64,000 nt of DNA from Bacteroides caccae (lineage in GTDB: Bacteria > Bacteroidota > Bacteroidia > Bacteroidales > Bacteroidaceae): positions 2,852,001-2,916,000 of the forward strand of contig NZ_CP022412.2 of assembly GCF_002222615.2 (NCBI RefSeq), given 5' to 3'. The notes below the pieces were generated by a model. The model saw nothing but the letters and a program-made list of their open reading frames with translations, ran no database searches and was not told the origin of the DNA. Below are positions 16,115 through 25,613 of this stretch, piece after piece. Within the stretch, counting starts at the first letter, position 1. Every line of letters begins with the position of its first letter. Position numbers and translations under genes: made by a program.

Positions 16115-17264
16115 GCTCGGTATGTATAAATTTTTTGTTAACTCCTTTTAATTTGAACAGATTACTTGCAATGCCGAGCAGTAAGGACGGTAGCTGGAAG
16201 ATTGCCCGTAAGAGTTGCTTGTTCAGTAAATGTCCGGGGATTGCCGTAAACAGTGCAAGAAATAAAGCAAAAGCGAGTATCCACCATTTAATGCTTGAAT
16301 AGGGGGAAACCAGGGTGACTAGTATGGTGAAAAAAAATGTGCAGAAGATCAGGATGATACGGGGCAGCAGTGTCCATTGAAAAACTTTGTCACAATAGTC
16401 TATATTGCCGCGCAGTAGCTCTTTTGGAAAGTCGGGAAGTGTCCGTACTAATGAGTCAAATTGGGCAGCTATCCAGCGTTTGCGCTGGTTTTTGATTCCT
16501 TCTTTCTTTTGGGTCTTTTCGTCTTTCACGTAGACGTGTTCCAGATATTCTATATGGATGCGCTGTTTGAGCAGGAGGGCTTCCATTTCCTTATCCTCTC
16601 CTGCCGTTTCGAGCAGGTGTATATGTTGGCGGAACCAACAGGCTTCCAATGCCATGCCTGAACCGATAAGGGCAGAAGACAGTCCGAGTGCGATGTGCCC
16701 GCTGCGGAATATTGAGTTGTTGATTTCTTCACTGGCCGCATCGAGAACGGCAATATCCGTATTGGTGTTTTTCGCGGTGCGGTGTGCCTGAACGGCTCTG
16801 GCTCCTGACTGAAAAACAGGGTTGAGTTCGGATAGAAAACTTGTACCGGCAGTATTGTCCGCGTCCATAATGACCACTGCGTCGTATGGTATGTCTGCGG
16901 TGGCGTTCATTGCCAGACTCATTGCTTTGGCTTTCGAACTGTCGGTATAGTCCGCTATCAGTAGGCGGACAGGCAATTGTCGCAGAGCTTCGTTCGTGCT
17001 TTCCTGCATCTGGTCGGAAATCACGATAATGTCATATAATTCCCGTGGGTAATCTTGCTGTAAGAAGGAATAAATGGCGGGGATAATGACCTTGTCTTCT
17101 TTATAGGCAGGAAAGAGCACAGCAAACTTGGTCCCGGGAGCCGTGCGAGGATAGATACGGGGGCGGCAGAACTTTGACGCTATGGCAAACAATAACAGGT
17201 AACCTGTGTTGAAGGCCAGGATTATGTAGAGTATAATTTCTGCAATGTGTAGTATGGTTATCAT
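16104..17264 (-). CDS. Membrane glycosyltransferase family 2
   Basis: 386-aa processive-type GT2. One N-terminal membrane helix (about 5-28), GT-A domain with AVLFPAYKEDKVI, VIMDADNTAG (metal site) and ETAGEDKEMEALLL; NQRKRWIAAQFDSL contains the QxxRW motif (QRKRW). C-terminal helices span about 285-350. Such enzymes build or extend a polymer at the inner membrane. It overlaps the following GT4 gene by 11 bases and the upstream GT2 gene by 4 bases, so all three are translated from one message. Confidence 0.9.
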   Translation of the reverse strand: MITILHIAEIILYIILAFNTGYLLLFAIASKFCRPRIYPRTAPGTKFAVLFPAYKEDKVIIPAIYSFLQQDYPRELYDIIVISDQMQESTNEALRQLPVRLLIADYTDSSKAKAMSLAMNATADIPYDAVVIMDADNTAGTSFLSELNPVFQSGARAVQAHRTAKNTNTDIAVLDAASEEINNSIFRSGHIALGLSSALIGSGMALEACWFRQHIHLLETAGEDKEMEALLLKQRIHIEYLEHVYVKDEKTQKKEGIKNQRKRWIAAQFDSLVRTLPDFPKELLRGNIDYCDKVFQWTLLPRIILIFCTFFFTILVTLVSPYSSIKWWILAFALFLALFTAIPGHLLNKQLLRAIFQLPSLLLGIASNLFKLKGVNKKFIHTEHGN

Positions 17265-18169
17265 TTTTGTTCTTTTTTATGAGGAATACGGATGAATGCT
17301 GATATACCTTTTATGGTAGCCGTTAAGAGATCCGGCCGACCTTTTAATAAAAAAGACAGTCCGTTTTTTCCGGCAGCCAGCGTTGTCTGGTAAATGATAG
17401 AAAGCCAGCGGTTGCTCCCCTCCAGATTCCGCCAGGCATAGAGCAGGCGGTTACGCGTCAGATAGTAGGTGCGCAATTTGCTTAGCTGCCCGGTGCTTTG
17501 GCTTTCTTTGTGGAAAACAGTGCAACGCGGTTCGTACCATAATTCATAGCCGGCACGTGTTATATGGGTGCTCCAATCCAGTTCTTCATAATAAAGAAAG
17601 AATATTTCCGGCATCAGCCCTACTTTTTCAATCACTTCGCGTTTCACCAGCATAGCTGCCCCATGCAGATAAGGGGTGGGATGTGGGGTGTCGAATGTCC
17701 CGTTGTCCGGACAACCGAAACCTATGCCTGCATTGCGCAGTGTGATAGGGGTCAGTGGAGTGAACCCTGCGAATTGTATATTCTGAGGAGGAAAAGCGAA
17801 ACGGATTTTGGGAGATACACCTCCTATTTCCGCACGGCTTTCGAGTCGCTCTATCAAAAAAGAGATTGTATCCTGTTCTATGTATGTGTCATTATTTATC
17901 AGAAAGATATATTTCCCTTTTGCTTCTCGGATGCCTATGTTATTGCCACCGGAGAATCCTTTGTTTTCATTGCTGCGGATAGCAATGACGGAGGGGTAGC
18001 GTTCACGTATTTTGGCAGCTTCGTCTTCACGTGATGCATTGTCTACCACGATCGTCTCATAACGTATGGAATGTATTTTATTTTGCAATGATTCTATCAG
18101 TTCACAGGTGTCTTTGAACCCGTTATAGCAGATCGTGATAAAGGATATCTCCGGAATATTGTTTGTCAT
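17261..18169 (-). CDS. Glycosyltransferase family 2 (rhamnosyltransferase-like)
   Basis: 302-aa soluble GT2 resembling the WbbL/rhamnosyltransferase branch. ISFITICYNGFKDTCELIES begins the fold, NASREDEA and IFLINNDTYIE (the NDD-like metal motif) follow, and FFLYYEELDWSTHITRAGY is the conserved EELDWS acceptor segment of this branch. The family name rests on motif resemblance only, so rhamnose as donor is a guess. It overlaps its neighbours by 4 bases on each side. Confidence 0.88.
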   Translation of the reverse strand: MTNNIPEISFITICYNGFKDTCELIESLQNKIHSIRYETIVVDNASREDEAAKIRERYPSVIAIRSNENKGFSGGNNIGIREAKGKYIFLINNDTYIEQDTISFLIERLESRAEIGGVSPKIRFAFPPQNIQFAGFTPLTPITLRNAGIGFGCPDNGTFDTPHPTPYLHGAAMLVKREVIEKVGLMPEIFFLYYEELDWSTHITRAGYELWYEPRCTVFHKESQSTGQLSKLRTYYLTRNRLLYAWRNLEGSNRWLSIIYQTTLAAGKNGLSFLLKGRPDLLTATIKGISAFIRIPHKKEQK

Positions 18170-19476
18170 ATTTGCTCGTCGGTTTCTGGGGTGGATACTG
18201 ATTGGGTGTTTTCTTCTTCACTGATACGCTTGTCTATATGCGGTGCGGCAAAACAGAGGGCAAAGCCTATATAGACAGGCAACTGGTTGGGATATTGCAT
18301 CACATCATTGACATAGGCGGCTATAAAGAACCCTGCGTCCATGCAGAGCCAGGCCGCTACGAGTCCCCGCAGGCTTTTATTGCGTACCTTAAACATCAGT
18401 ATCCAGGAGCACCAGGCGAAAAGGGTGCCGTGTATGCCGAGATAAAGAATCAGTCCGACAATCCCTGTTTCTACCCATACACTGACCAACCATGAATCAG
18501 GAGGATAGGGCATCTGCTCTTTTGAATTGAAATGGCCTGATTTAGACAGCCCGATACCGTAACCAATGGGTTTCTTTATCATCAATTCTTTCATCCTTTG
18601 TCGATTCTCGACACGCACATTGTAGGAGGCGTCTTCGGTTGGGTGGAAAGAAGAACGCATTTTATGGATGTATTGGTTGCCGCTTCCTATGTTAGTGAAA
18701 TAGAAAAAACAAAAAACTCCGATAGAGACAAAGATGCCTGCCAACAGCGCTTTCCAATTTTTGGCCAAAATGGTTATCATCAGCATTCCGCCCATGATAA
18801 CTCCCATGGCTGCTCTGGTTCCGGAGATTCCCACTCCGTAGAGCCCTCCCATTGCAATGCACAGAAAGTAGATGCGTTTCCATTTTGAGTCTACGAAAAA
18901 TGCGCTAATGGTGAAAACTACGGTTGCCATAGCGCAATGTACGCCGTAATTTGCCGCATCTGTAAAGCAGGAGAAATAGCGGATGCCCGACCAGATGATA
19001 TGGGTTCGGGCACCTCCCATTGAAAATAAAAAATAAAGGTCCTTGGAACTGAAACCATGGCTTTTCTGCCAATATCCTTTGATTGTAAATATGATGACGA
19101 ATACAGACCATACGATCAGTAGCAGTTCGATGTCTTTTTTGGTACGAATAACTATCGGAACTATAAAGGCACATATCAGGCCTATGAGTGTATATGGGGT
19201 GATGTTGATATTCCATGCCTCCATTACATTGTTGGGATTCAGTAATTCCAGAAAATAGAATAGGAACCAGGCTACAAACAAATATGTCATTATGTTTCGT
19301 CCGGGCTTCCAGTTTGTTTGCTCGTCATTGTTAAGCTGTATCAGGCAAGTAGTCGTTAACAACAAGATAAGTATCATGGAAAAAAGACCTATCTTGATAT
19401 TCATTATAATGTTTGCCGCAACCAGTGCAAACTGTGCGGCAAGCAGAATATGAAAAGTTACTATCCTGTTATTCAT
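18166..19476 (-). CDS. O-antigen polymerase/ligase-like membrane protein (Wzy/WaaL)
   Basis: 436 aa with 10-12 hydrophobic helices and a large periplasmic loop (about residues 265-330) that includes SYNVRVENRQRMKELMIKKP and GYGIGLSKSGHF. This loop pattern, with an Arg-rich start and an invariant-looking GxG, is that of the Wzy_C/WaaL family, which joins repeat units or attaches the finished polymer to an acceptor. Polymerase versus ligase cannot be told by eye. It overlaps the Wzc-like gene by 8 bases. Confidence 0.85.
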   Translation of the reverse strand: MNNRIVTFHILLAAQFALVAANIIMNIKIGLFSMILILLLTTTCLIQLNNDEQTNWKPGRNIMTYLFVAWFLFYFLELLNPNNVMEAWNINITPYTLIGLICAFIVPIVIRTKKDIELLLIVWSVFVIIFTIKGYWQKSHGFSSKDLYFLFSMGGARTHIIWSGIRYFSCFTDAANYGVHCAMATVVFTISAFFVDSKWKRIYFLCIAMGGLYGVGISGTRAAMGVIMGGMLMITILAKNWKALLAGIFVSIGVFCFFYFTNIGSGNQYIHKMRSSFHPTEDASYNVRVENRQRMKELMIKKPIGYGIGLSKSGHFNSKEQMPYPPDSWLVSVWVETGIVGLILYLGIHGTLFAWCSWILMFKVRNKSLRGLVAAWLCMDAGFFIAAYVNDVMQYPNQLPVYIGFALCFAAPHIDKRISEEENTQSVSTPETDEQI

Positions 19477-21691
19477 CGTCTTCGTCTTCTACTTCTTTGG
19501 TCTTATTCTTGAAGTTGAATATGATTTTTTCAGTTAATGATAATTGGCTGAGATGATAACCGATTTTACGTAATAACGTATACGGTGGCAGCTGACCGGT
19601 GAAATCTTCTACTGCTCCCCGTCCGGCATTGGTCAGGCAGATACGGAACGGAACATCTGTTGTTCCCAGCTGGACCATAAGCTGGTCACAAAGCTGTTTG
19701 TCGAATGTTTTCCAACCATGATTCGCCGAAGCTATCAGGATGTTGGCATTGGCATCGTGCAACAGTGCACTGGGTATGCTGCTCTCCGATAACGGCGGAT
19801 AGGCAACTATCAGGATGTCTTCTCCTTGTAAAGTGTAGAAGTCTGTGATGTTCTTAGCTAACAAATATTGAGTGGAATTGGTGTTGAAATCCACTCCGTG
19901 GGTGATAAATCTTGTATTCAACATACGGCTTTGCATATATCCGCAGACAAGGTTGCCTATTGTTTCTTCATCGGAATCTTCATTGATACTGAACAAATTG
20001 ATGATGAATACACCCGGAGATTTCCGTTTGTCCAGAAAACGAAGCAGCGAATTGGTCAGCTCACTTGCGGAATGTTGCACGTAGGTCTTGGTCAGCCCTC
20101 CGTAGCGGGAAGCCGAAAGGCTGGGGACAGCACCTACCACTTTATATCCCGTCACTCGCTTGGTGCGACCGGCATCTCGCAATGTTCTGTCAAGCATTTC
20201 TATTAGCAGCAATAAGGCAACAATTATTAAAAAACTGCCTATACACGCAGCTATGACGATTTGTTTCCGGTTTGTTGAATGGGGCGAGATCGGATAGGTC
20301 GGTTCATTCAGCACCTTCAGTGTAGCGGAGGTCATTTCCAAATTTTTCTTTCTTAATAAGGCCTCGTTATAGCTGTGCAATACGGTTAGATAGTTGCGCT
20401 CGGTAAAGTTAATCATACGCTCTTTCTGTTTGATCGTAGTACCTACCGGTGCAAAGAATACGTATCGCTCGTTCAGCTCTTGGCGCGAGTTCTGTGCAAT
20501 TAGCAGTTCGGCTTTGGCCTTTTCATATAACAGGGTTTGTTCGAGCCACTGGTCGATGATGTTTGTTCGCAAAACACCTTCTTTGCTGTATTTATGTCCT
20601 ACATAGGCATCTGTCAGTTCGCTTAGCTCTTTTTTAAGTTCACTCAATCGCTTCTTGTTGTTATTGAGAGCAGTAATGTCTTTATTATTGGAATCGGACA
20701 TTGCTTCGACCTCCGAGATTCTTCCTGTTATATCGGAAGCTTCTTTTATTTTTCCGACAAACTCCATGTTTTTAATTATCTGTTTGGCGTTGCTGTCCAT
20801 GTGCCGTTCTAATTCGTCGAGCATGGACCTGCTGCTGTTTAATGCAAACATTGCGTCCTGCTCTCTCAATGCGTATTCTTTGTTGATAGCGGCTATTTCC
20901 TTCGTTTCATCAAGATAATTGATGACGCGTTTTTCTACGTTGTATTTAGTTAAGTCTTCTTCTTCTGTACTAAGTTTCTTCCCGATCCTTTTCAGTTCTT
21001 CATCAAAGTATTTGATAACTTTGTCGGTCTCTCCATAACGGATACGGCGATATTCTTCCACAAACTCATCCATTAAGATACTTACTGTGTTGTATGCGAT
21101 ACCCGGGTCGCTGGATGAGTAGCTGATGTCCAGCAGATCGCTGGTCAGGCGGCGCTGTACTTTTATATTTTTCAGGGCATTATAGCTATAAAACGGATGA
21201 ATATAGTAAAACAGGCCGTAAATATAGTTCTCTTTATGCGGCCGCATATATTTTTCCAGATTGGAGACTGTTTTGTCTTCGCTTGATTTGTCTATCAGCT
21301 TTAGAATTTCATTCCCGTTCGGACTGTTTTTTAAATGGTTATATGTGGTGGTATAACTGGAAACAGTAATACCATTGGTTTCCCTGTCCGGATTTCCTTG
21401 GATAAGAACTCTGGCAAATAGTCGCAGGCACACTCGTTTTAGTGTACTTTCAGCTTGCATGATACTGATCAGATTGTCCATTGAATTTTGTACGGTAGCC
21501 CAGTCTGTCCGCTTGTCACTTTCCAGATTATATCCTGAAGCGACCCCGGTGTACAGAGTGGCCTTTACATCATATCCGCCCTGCATGTGGCGTGTATAAT
21601 AGATGACTGATAGAGTGAAGAGGGTGGTTCCAATCAGCAATAACCACCGGTGGCGGAATAAAGTCTGTATGGTAGAGATAACAAAATTCAT
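19469..21691 (-). CDS. Wzc-like chain-length protein with a degenerate ATPase domain
   Basis: 740 aa. A Wzz-type periplasmic region lies between two membrane helices (about 15-33 and 474-496) and contains long coiled coils with GNVR-like spacing. A cytoplasmic domain of about 200 residues follows, in the position of the BY-kinase. Its first strand reads FIINLFSINEDSDEETIGN where a Walker A GKT/S is expected, and ILIVAYPPL stands where Walker A' would be; there is no C-terminal tyrosine cluster (it ends KEVEDEDDE). It probably sets chain length and bridges to the export machinery but is unlikely to phosphorylate itself. It lies 11 bases after the TolC-like gene. Confidence 0.85.
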   Translation of the reverse strand: MNFVISTIQTLFRHRWLLLIGTTLFTLSVIYYTRHMQGGYDVKATLYTGVASGYNLESDKRTDWATVQNSMDNLISIMQAESTLKRVCLRLFARVLIQGNPDRETNGITVSSYTTTYNHLKNSPNGNEILKLIDKSSEDKTVSNLEKYMRPHKENYIYGLFYYIHPFYSYNALKNIKVQRRLTSDLLDISYSSSDPGIAYNTVSILMDEFVEEYRRIRYGETDKVIKYFDEELKRIGKKLSTEEEDLTKYNVEKRVINYLDETKEIAAINKEYALREQDAMFALNSSRSMLDELERHMDSNAKQIIKNMEFVGKIKEASDITGRISEVEAMSDSNNKDITALNNNKKRLSELKKELSELTDAYVGHKYSKEGVLRTNIIDQWLEQTLLYEKAKAELLIAQNSRQELNERYVFFAPVGTTIKQKERMINFTERNYLTVLHSYNEALLRKKNLEMTSATLKVLNEPTYPISPHSTNRKQIVIAACIGSFLIIVALLLLIEMLDRTLRDAGRTKRVTGYKVVGAVPSLSASRYGGLTKTYVQHSASELTNSLLRFLDKRKSPGVFIINLFSINEDSDEETIGNLVCGYMQSRMLNTRFITHGVDFNTNSTQYLLAKNITDFYTLQGEDILIVAYPPLSESSIPSALLHDANANILIASANHGWKTFDKQLCDQLMVQLGTTDVPFRICLTNAGRGAVEDFTGQLPPYTLLRKIGYHLSQLSLTEKIIFNFKNKTKEVEDEDDE

Positions 21692-21702
21692 ATCTTCTGT
21701 TT

Positions 21703-22449
21703 TTATTTTCGTATAATGGGGGTACGTGAAATAACCTCGAGTATCATCAGGCTTTTTGTTAACTCATATTTACTCTTTTCGTATGCTTCACGGGCTTGTG
21801 ACTGTCTTTCTTTATCTGTTGACAGATCGGCCGATTCTATGGTTCCGTTGGCAAAGTTCTTTTCGGATATTTCGTATTGTACATTGGCAAGAATCAGGCT
21901 TTCACTTTTCATTTGAAGAACTCTTATCTGCGAAGTGGCCATGGCATACATCTCAATAATGTTTTTCTTAATCTCATCGTATTTGATTTCCTGCTCCAGT
22001 TGCGCGCTTTTCAGTGTAAGCCTTTGTCGGCTGACACGTCCTTTGAGATCAAATAAATCATTTAACGGAATGCTGACACCTGCCCCCAGCGTATAACCGT
22101 TTTGCGCCTGAGTAGAATAGGTGAGGTAGGGGGCTATCGCCACATCTGTATAGGTAGATTCGTTGCCGAACATACCATATTGATAACTTCCCCTCAAACT
22201 GAAGAAGCCGAGAAATGCCCATTTTTCCTTTTGTAATAATTTACGCTCTATTGCTGTTTTAGCGTCTGCCAACTCATAGATAGGATTGTTTTTGGCATTT
22301 TCGAATAGAACGGACAGGGGAGGAAGATCTATCTTACTATAATCTTCGTCATTCAGTTGAGAATAGTCGCCGATTTCTTGCGCAACTACACGGGGGGTAG
22401 AGGCAAACAAAAGTAGTAATCCCGAAAAAAGATATATAAATTGCTTCAT
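21703..22449 (-). CDS. Half-size TolC-like outer-membrane protein of the polysaccharide locus
   Basis: 248 aa with a signal peptide (cleavage probably after VVAQ, about residue 24). The mature part is mostly helical, with alternating polar/apolar coiled-coil segments (QLEQEIKYDEIKKNII and FANGTIESADLSTDKERQSQ), and one short beta segment (YGMFGNESTYTDVAIAPYLTY). This is the layout of one OEP repeat; a full TolC has two and about 420-450 residues. It is the first gene of the locus. Bacteroides polysaccharide loci more often encode a Wza-type lipoprotein, and none is present here, so this may be the export partner of the Wzc-like protein. Confidence 0.72.
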   Translation of the reverse strand: MKQFIYLFSGLLLLFASTPRVVAQEIGDYSQLNDEDYSKIDLPPLSVLFENAKNNPIYELADAKTAIERKLLQKEKWAFLGFFSLRGSYQYGMFGNESTYTDVAIAPYLTYSTQAQNGYTLGAGVSIPLNDLFDLKGRVSRQRLTLKSAQLEQEIKYDEIKKNIIEMYAMATSQIRVLQMKSESLILANVQYEISEKNFANGTIESADLSTDKERQSQAREAYEKSKYELTKSLMILEVISRTPIIRK

Positions 22450-22491
22450 AAAAAAATCATATTATTTGCTCTTGCTGTGTTATAGCTTGCG

Positions 22492-22499
22492 CAAATATA
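22492..22499 (-). promoter_or_regulatory. -7 box of the main polysaccharide operon
   Basis: Minus-strand TATATTTG, exact consensus, 43 bases before ATG 22449. It would drive six overlapping or closely spaced genes down to 15005. No invertible-promoter inverted repeats of the kind that phase-vary Bacteroides capsules are visible around it. Confidence 0.65.
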
Positions 22500-22576
22500 A
22501 GGATTAATTTTATTTATGAGCAGTCTTTTACTATCTATTTTGCAATCTTTCTTGTTAATTGTGCGCGGATTACCGG

Positions 22577-23833
22577 TTAAAATGCCTCCGTCATATTGAA
22601 ATAGAACAAATTCTGTTTGTTCACCATGTCTCTGCCGTAGTCGAGACGCACATTCATACGAGGTTGGACTTCGATGCGCAACCCCAATCCGAGGTTAGGA
22701 AGCACACCTTCTATCTTGCCAGGCGTAGGACCCATGAATCCGCATCCTCCCCATGCTACATAACCTACATGATTCAGCATTCTTTTCACCCACGTGCTTT
22801 TGTCCGTGTTTATCATCTGACGATATTCAGCCATTATTACATGAGAGGACTTGTCGCGAAACTGTCCCATATAATATCCGCGAAGATCAAAAGGGGTTCC
22901 GCTGAGTGCATATTTCGTCAGTGGAACATCTCCGAAGACGTTCTTAGTCTGTACCGTCCAGGCAACCACCTTGCGTCTGCCGACAGTCTTATATTGACGG
23001 TAATCGATCTCTAAACGGTAAAAATTGTCATCACCTCCGAATACTTTGCTATACATCATTCCGCGAAAATCAAGATATGTTCCCCGGTAAGCATTTGCCG
23101 GAACATCACGTGTGTCGTACGTCAATAAGAATCCGAGCCCCGAACTAAAATTTGTGTATCCGTGCTCTGTCCCTCCGGCTGCAATATACGAAGGTTGCTC
23201 GATCATTCCGGCGGCGGGTTTCGTGATCTTATCATAATTCAAATCAATCTGAGGGCCTGCAAAGAAGTTGCTTTTTCCCAGACGGAACAGAAACCACGGA
23301 TTCACCTGAATGCCGCTGTAACGGTATTCGCTGGTGTCTTCTCCGCGAGGATAGTCTTTGTTGGTGCTATATCCGATGCCATAGAAGTTCTCAATCGTAT
23401 TTTTGTAGGAGAAGGTACCGAAGATACGGAAACGGTCACCTTTGAAGAAAAGCTGCGGCTTGGTCATCAGGTTCAGACCGCCTTTAAACATCAGGGCAAT
23501 CGCCATAGGGACGATCGAACGCCGCTGGGTAGTATCGCTGGGATTCATCCGGAATGTCATTAAAGCGCTACCGCCTACCAACAAGCCAAAATCTGGTGTG
23601 TAACTGGGACCGCCCAATATATTATAGTGAAGATTTCTCTTGGCTACACGTTCACGTCGTAGTTCACGTTTGGAAAGGGTGGGAGTGGTATCTGTCGGGA
23701 GAATTTCACCAGCAGACATTGAATTCATAGAACCTTGCACTTCGTCGTTTTTTACTATCGTGCGATCTGTTTGGGCTAATGTAAAGCTGATGGGCAGAAC
23801 TGCCAACCACATACCTATTATATATCTTTTCAT
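22577..23833 (-). CDS. Omp85/BamA-TamA-family outer-membrane barrel protein without POTRA domains
   Basis: 418 aa with signal peptide (cleaved near FTLAQ). From residue 75 onwards it is a chain of amphipathic strands with the surface-antigen D15 pattern: GFLLTYDTRDVPANAYRGTYL is the conserved TYDTRD...P..G element. The C-terminus ends in Phe (MTEAF), a normal barrel-assembly signal. Its length leaves no room for POTRA repeats, so it resembles the stand-alone barrels common in Bacteroidetes. It is monocistronic and divergent from the C1 peptidase gene. The substrate or partner is unknown. Confidence 0.85.
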   Translation of the reverse strand: MKRYIIGMWLAVLPISFTLAQTDRTIVKNDEVQGSMNSMSAGEILPTDTTPTLSKRELRRERVAKRNLHYNILGGPSYTPDFGLLVGGSALMTFRMNPSDTTQRRSIVPMAIALMFKGGLNLMTKPQLFFKGDRFRIFGTFSYKNTIENFYGIGYSTNKDYPRGEDTSEYRYSGIQVNPWFLFRLGKSNFFAGPQIDLNYDKITKPAAGMIEQPSYIAAGGTEHGYTNFSSGLGFLLTYDTRDVPANAYRGTYLDFRGMMYSKVFGGDDNFYRLEIDYRQYKTVGRRKVVAWTVQTKNVFGDVPLTKYALSGTPFDLRGYYMGQFRDKSSHVIMAEYRQMINTDKSTWVKRMLNHVGYVAWGGCGFMGPTPGKIEGVLPNLGLGLRIEVQPRMNVRLDYGRDMVNKQNLFYFNMTEAF

Positions 23834-23920
23834 ATTCTTTCTTGGAATCTGACTGCAAAGAAAACGCTTTTATTTCGATTAGTTTTCATCTTCATAGATA
23901 ATAAATCTAAAAAAGAATTG

Positions 23921-23928
23921 TATTTTTG
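23921..23928 (+). promoter_or_regulatory. -7 box for the C1 peptidase gene
   Basis: TATTTTTG, exact TAnnTTTG match. The expected transcript start near 23933 leaves a leader of about 110 bases that contains the inverted repeat at 23952-24022. Confidence 0.6.
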
Positions 23929-23951
23929 CCAAATAATATATGTAAAACCAA

Positions 23952-24022
23952 TTTGCCAATATGCTAATATCCGGTGCGGCAAACATAAACACGACACGTC
24001 TATCTATTAGCATACCGGCAAA
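23952..24022. repeat. Near-perfect 18-bp inverted repeat in the peptidase leader
   Basis: Left arm TTTGCCAATATGCTAATA (23952-23969) pairs with the right arm TATTAGCATACCGGCAAA (24005-24022) at 16 of 18 positions, with 35 bases between. The loop holds another GCGGCAAA that could pair with the left arm instead, giving two exclusive structures. It could be an RNA switch-like leader or a looped operator. Confidence 0.75.
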
Positions 24023-24044
24023 GTAACTTAACGAATTATCTATA

Positions 24045-25445
24045 ATGAATAAACGAATCTTACCAGTTTTTGTTTTCTGTGCCCTCTGCTACTCGGCACA
24101 GGCACAAGACGCGAAAGGAGGCATCAGTGACGCTATGATGCAGCAAATCAAACAGAGTTACCAGAATACGTCTGCCGACAAAGCTATCCGCAACGCTATC
24201 GGCAGCAACGACATCCGCAAACTGGCTCTCAACCAGGATAATATGAAAGGAATGGATACGCACTTTTCAGTTAAAGTGAACTCCAAAGGTATCACGAACC
24301 AGAAATCATCCGGACGTTGCTGGCTCTTTACGGGGCTGAACGTGATGCGTGCCAAAGCGATTGACAAGTATCATCTGGGTTCTTTTGAGTTCTCTCAGAC
24401 TTATCCTTTTTTCTTCGACCAACTGGAGAAAGCGAACCTTTTCCTGCAAGGTATCATCGACACCAGTGACAAACCGATGAACGACAAAATGGTGGAATGG
24501 CTTTTCCGTAATCCTCTGAGTGACGGCGGAACTTTCACCGGGGTAGCCGACATTGTAAGTAAATATGGTCTTGTACCCAAAGATGTAATGCCGGAAACGA
24601 ACAGTAGTGAAAATACTTCCCGCATGGCCGGTCTGATCACCCTGAAGCTTCGCGAACAGGGGATTCAGCTTCGCGATATGGCTGCTAAGGGCGCTAAACC
24701 TGCTGCTCTGGAGAAAACGAAAACTGAAATGCTCGGCACTATCTACCGGTTGCTCGTTCTGAACTTGGGCGTTCCTCCCACAGAATTTACATGGACTGAG
24801 TATAATGCCCAAGGTAAGCTTGTTTCTACCGAAAATTATACTCCGTTGTCTTTCTTGAAGAAGTATGGTGACGAAAACCTCATCAGCAACTACATTATGC
24901 TAATGAACGATCCCAGCCGCGAATACTACAAATGCTACGAAATCGACTATGACCGCCACCGTTACGACGGCAAGAACTGGACATACGTCAACCTACCCGT
25001 TGAAGATATCAAGGAAATGGCAATCGCCTCTCTGAAAGACAGTACGATGATGTATTTCTCTTGCGATGTCGGCAAATTCCTCAACTCCGACCGTGGCTTG
25101 CTGGATGTTAAAAACTACGACTACGAATCTCTCATGGGCACCACTTTCGGCATGGACAAGAAAGAACGTATCCAAAGCTTTGCCAGCGGCTCAAGTCACG
25201 CCATGACTCTTATGGCGGTTGACCTCGATGAAAATGGAAAACCGACCAAATGGATGGTTGAGAATAGTTGGGGACCTGCTTCCGGTTATCAGGGGCATCT
25301 TATCATGACTGACGAATGGTTTGACGAATATATGTTCCGTCTGGTGGTTGAAACGAAATATGCGTCTTCCAAAATACAGGAAATACTCAAGCAGAAACCG
25401 ATTCGTCTCCCTGCCTGGGACCCGATGTTTGTCGGAGAAGAATAG
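24045..25445 (+). CDS. pepC: Secreted C1-family cysteine peptidase (bleomycin hydrolase/aminopeptidase C type)
   Basis: 466 aa. A signal peptide (MNKRILPVFVFCALCYSAQA) directs it to the periplasm, whereas the classical enzyme is cytosolic. Cys92 in NQKSSGRCWLF, His385 in GSSHAMTLMAV and Asn407 in MVENSWGP form the papain-type triad. The length and spacing match the bleomycin-hydrolase group, hexameric aminopeptidases that trim oligopeptides from the N-terminus. The C-terminal residues that gate the active site are shifted (ends DPMFVGEE), so aminopeptidase versus endopeptidase activity is open. It is a single-gene unit with its own promoter and terminator. Confidence 0.93.
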   Translation: MNKRILPVFVFCALCYSAQAQDAKGGISDAMMQQIKQSYQNTSADKAIRNAIGSNDIRKLALNQDNMKGMDTHFSVKVNSKGITNQKSSGRCWLFTGLNVMRAKAIDKYHLGSFEFSQTYPFFFDQLEKANLFLQGIIDTSDKPMNDKMVEWLFRNPLSDGGTFTGVADIVSKYGLVPKDVMPETNSSENTSRMAGLITLKLREQGIQLRDMAAKGAKPAALEKTKTEMLGTIYRLLVLNLGVPPTEFTWTEYNAQGKLVSTENYTPLSFLKKYGDENLISNYIMLMNDPSREYYKCYEIDYDRHRYDGKNWTYVNLPVEDIKEMAIASLKDSTMMYFSCDVGKFLNSDRGLLDVKNYDYESLMGTTFGMDKKERIQSFASGSSHAMTLMAVDLDENGKPTKWMVENSWGPASGYQGHLIMTDEWFDEYMFRLVVETKYASSKIQEILKQKPIRLPAWDPMFVGEE

Positions 25446-25505
25446 TCTTTTTCTTCTTTTTGAGAACAAAAGAAAGGCACTCTAAAGAATATTGTGTGCG
25501 ACCAC

Positions 25506-25547
25506 GAAAGGAATTGCGGATATTTTTCCGTAATTCCTTTCTTTTTT
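25506..25547 (+). terminator. Rho-independent terminator after the C1 peptidase gene
   Basis: A 15-bp stem with one mismatch: GAAAGGAATTGCGGA at 25506-25520 pairs with 25527-25541, with a 6-base loop and six T directly after. Confidence 0.88.
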
Positions 25548-25572
25548 CCTCACGAATCCCAATCTTATTTAT

Positions 25573-25580
25573 TACTTTTG
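25573..25580 (+). promoter_or_regulatory. -7 box of the nqr operon
   Basis: TACTTTTG, exact consensus, 33 bases before ATG 25614. It also shows that the longer nqrA reading frame from 25494 cannot be the translated form. Confidence 0.68.
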
Positions 25581-25613
25581 CGGCAAATTTATGAAACCAT
25601 TATTTTATATAGC

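Noticed and set aside
22450..22576. An invertible capsule promoter
   Set aside because: No inverted repeats flank the box at 22492, and no tyrosine recombinase gene is in the window.
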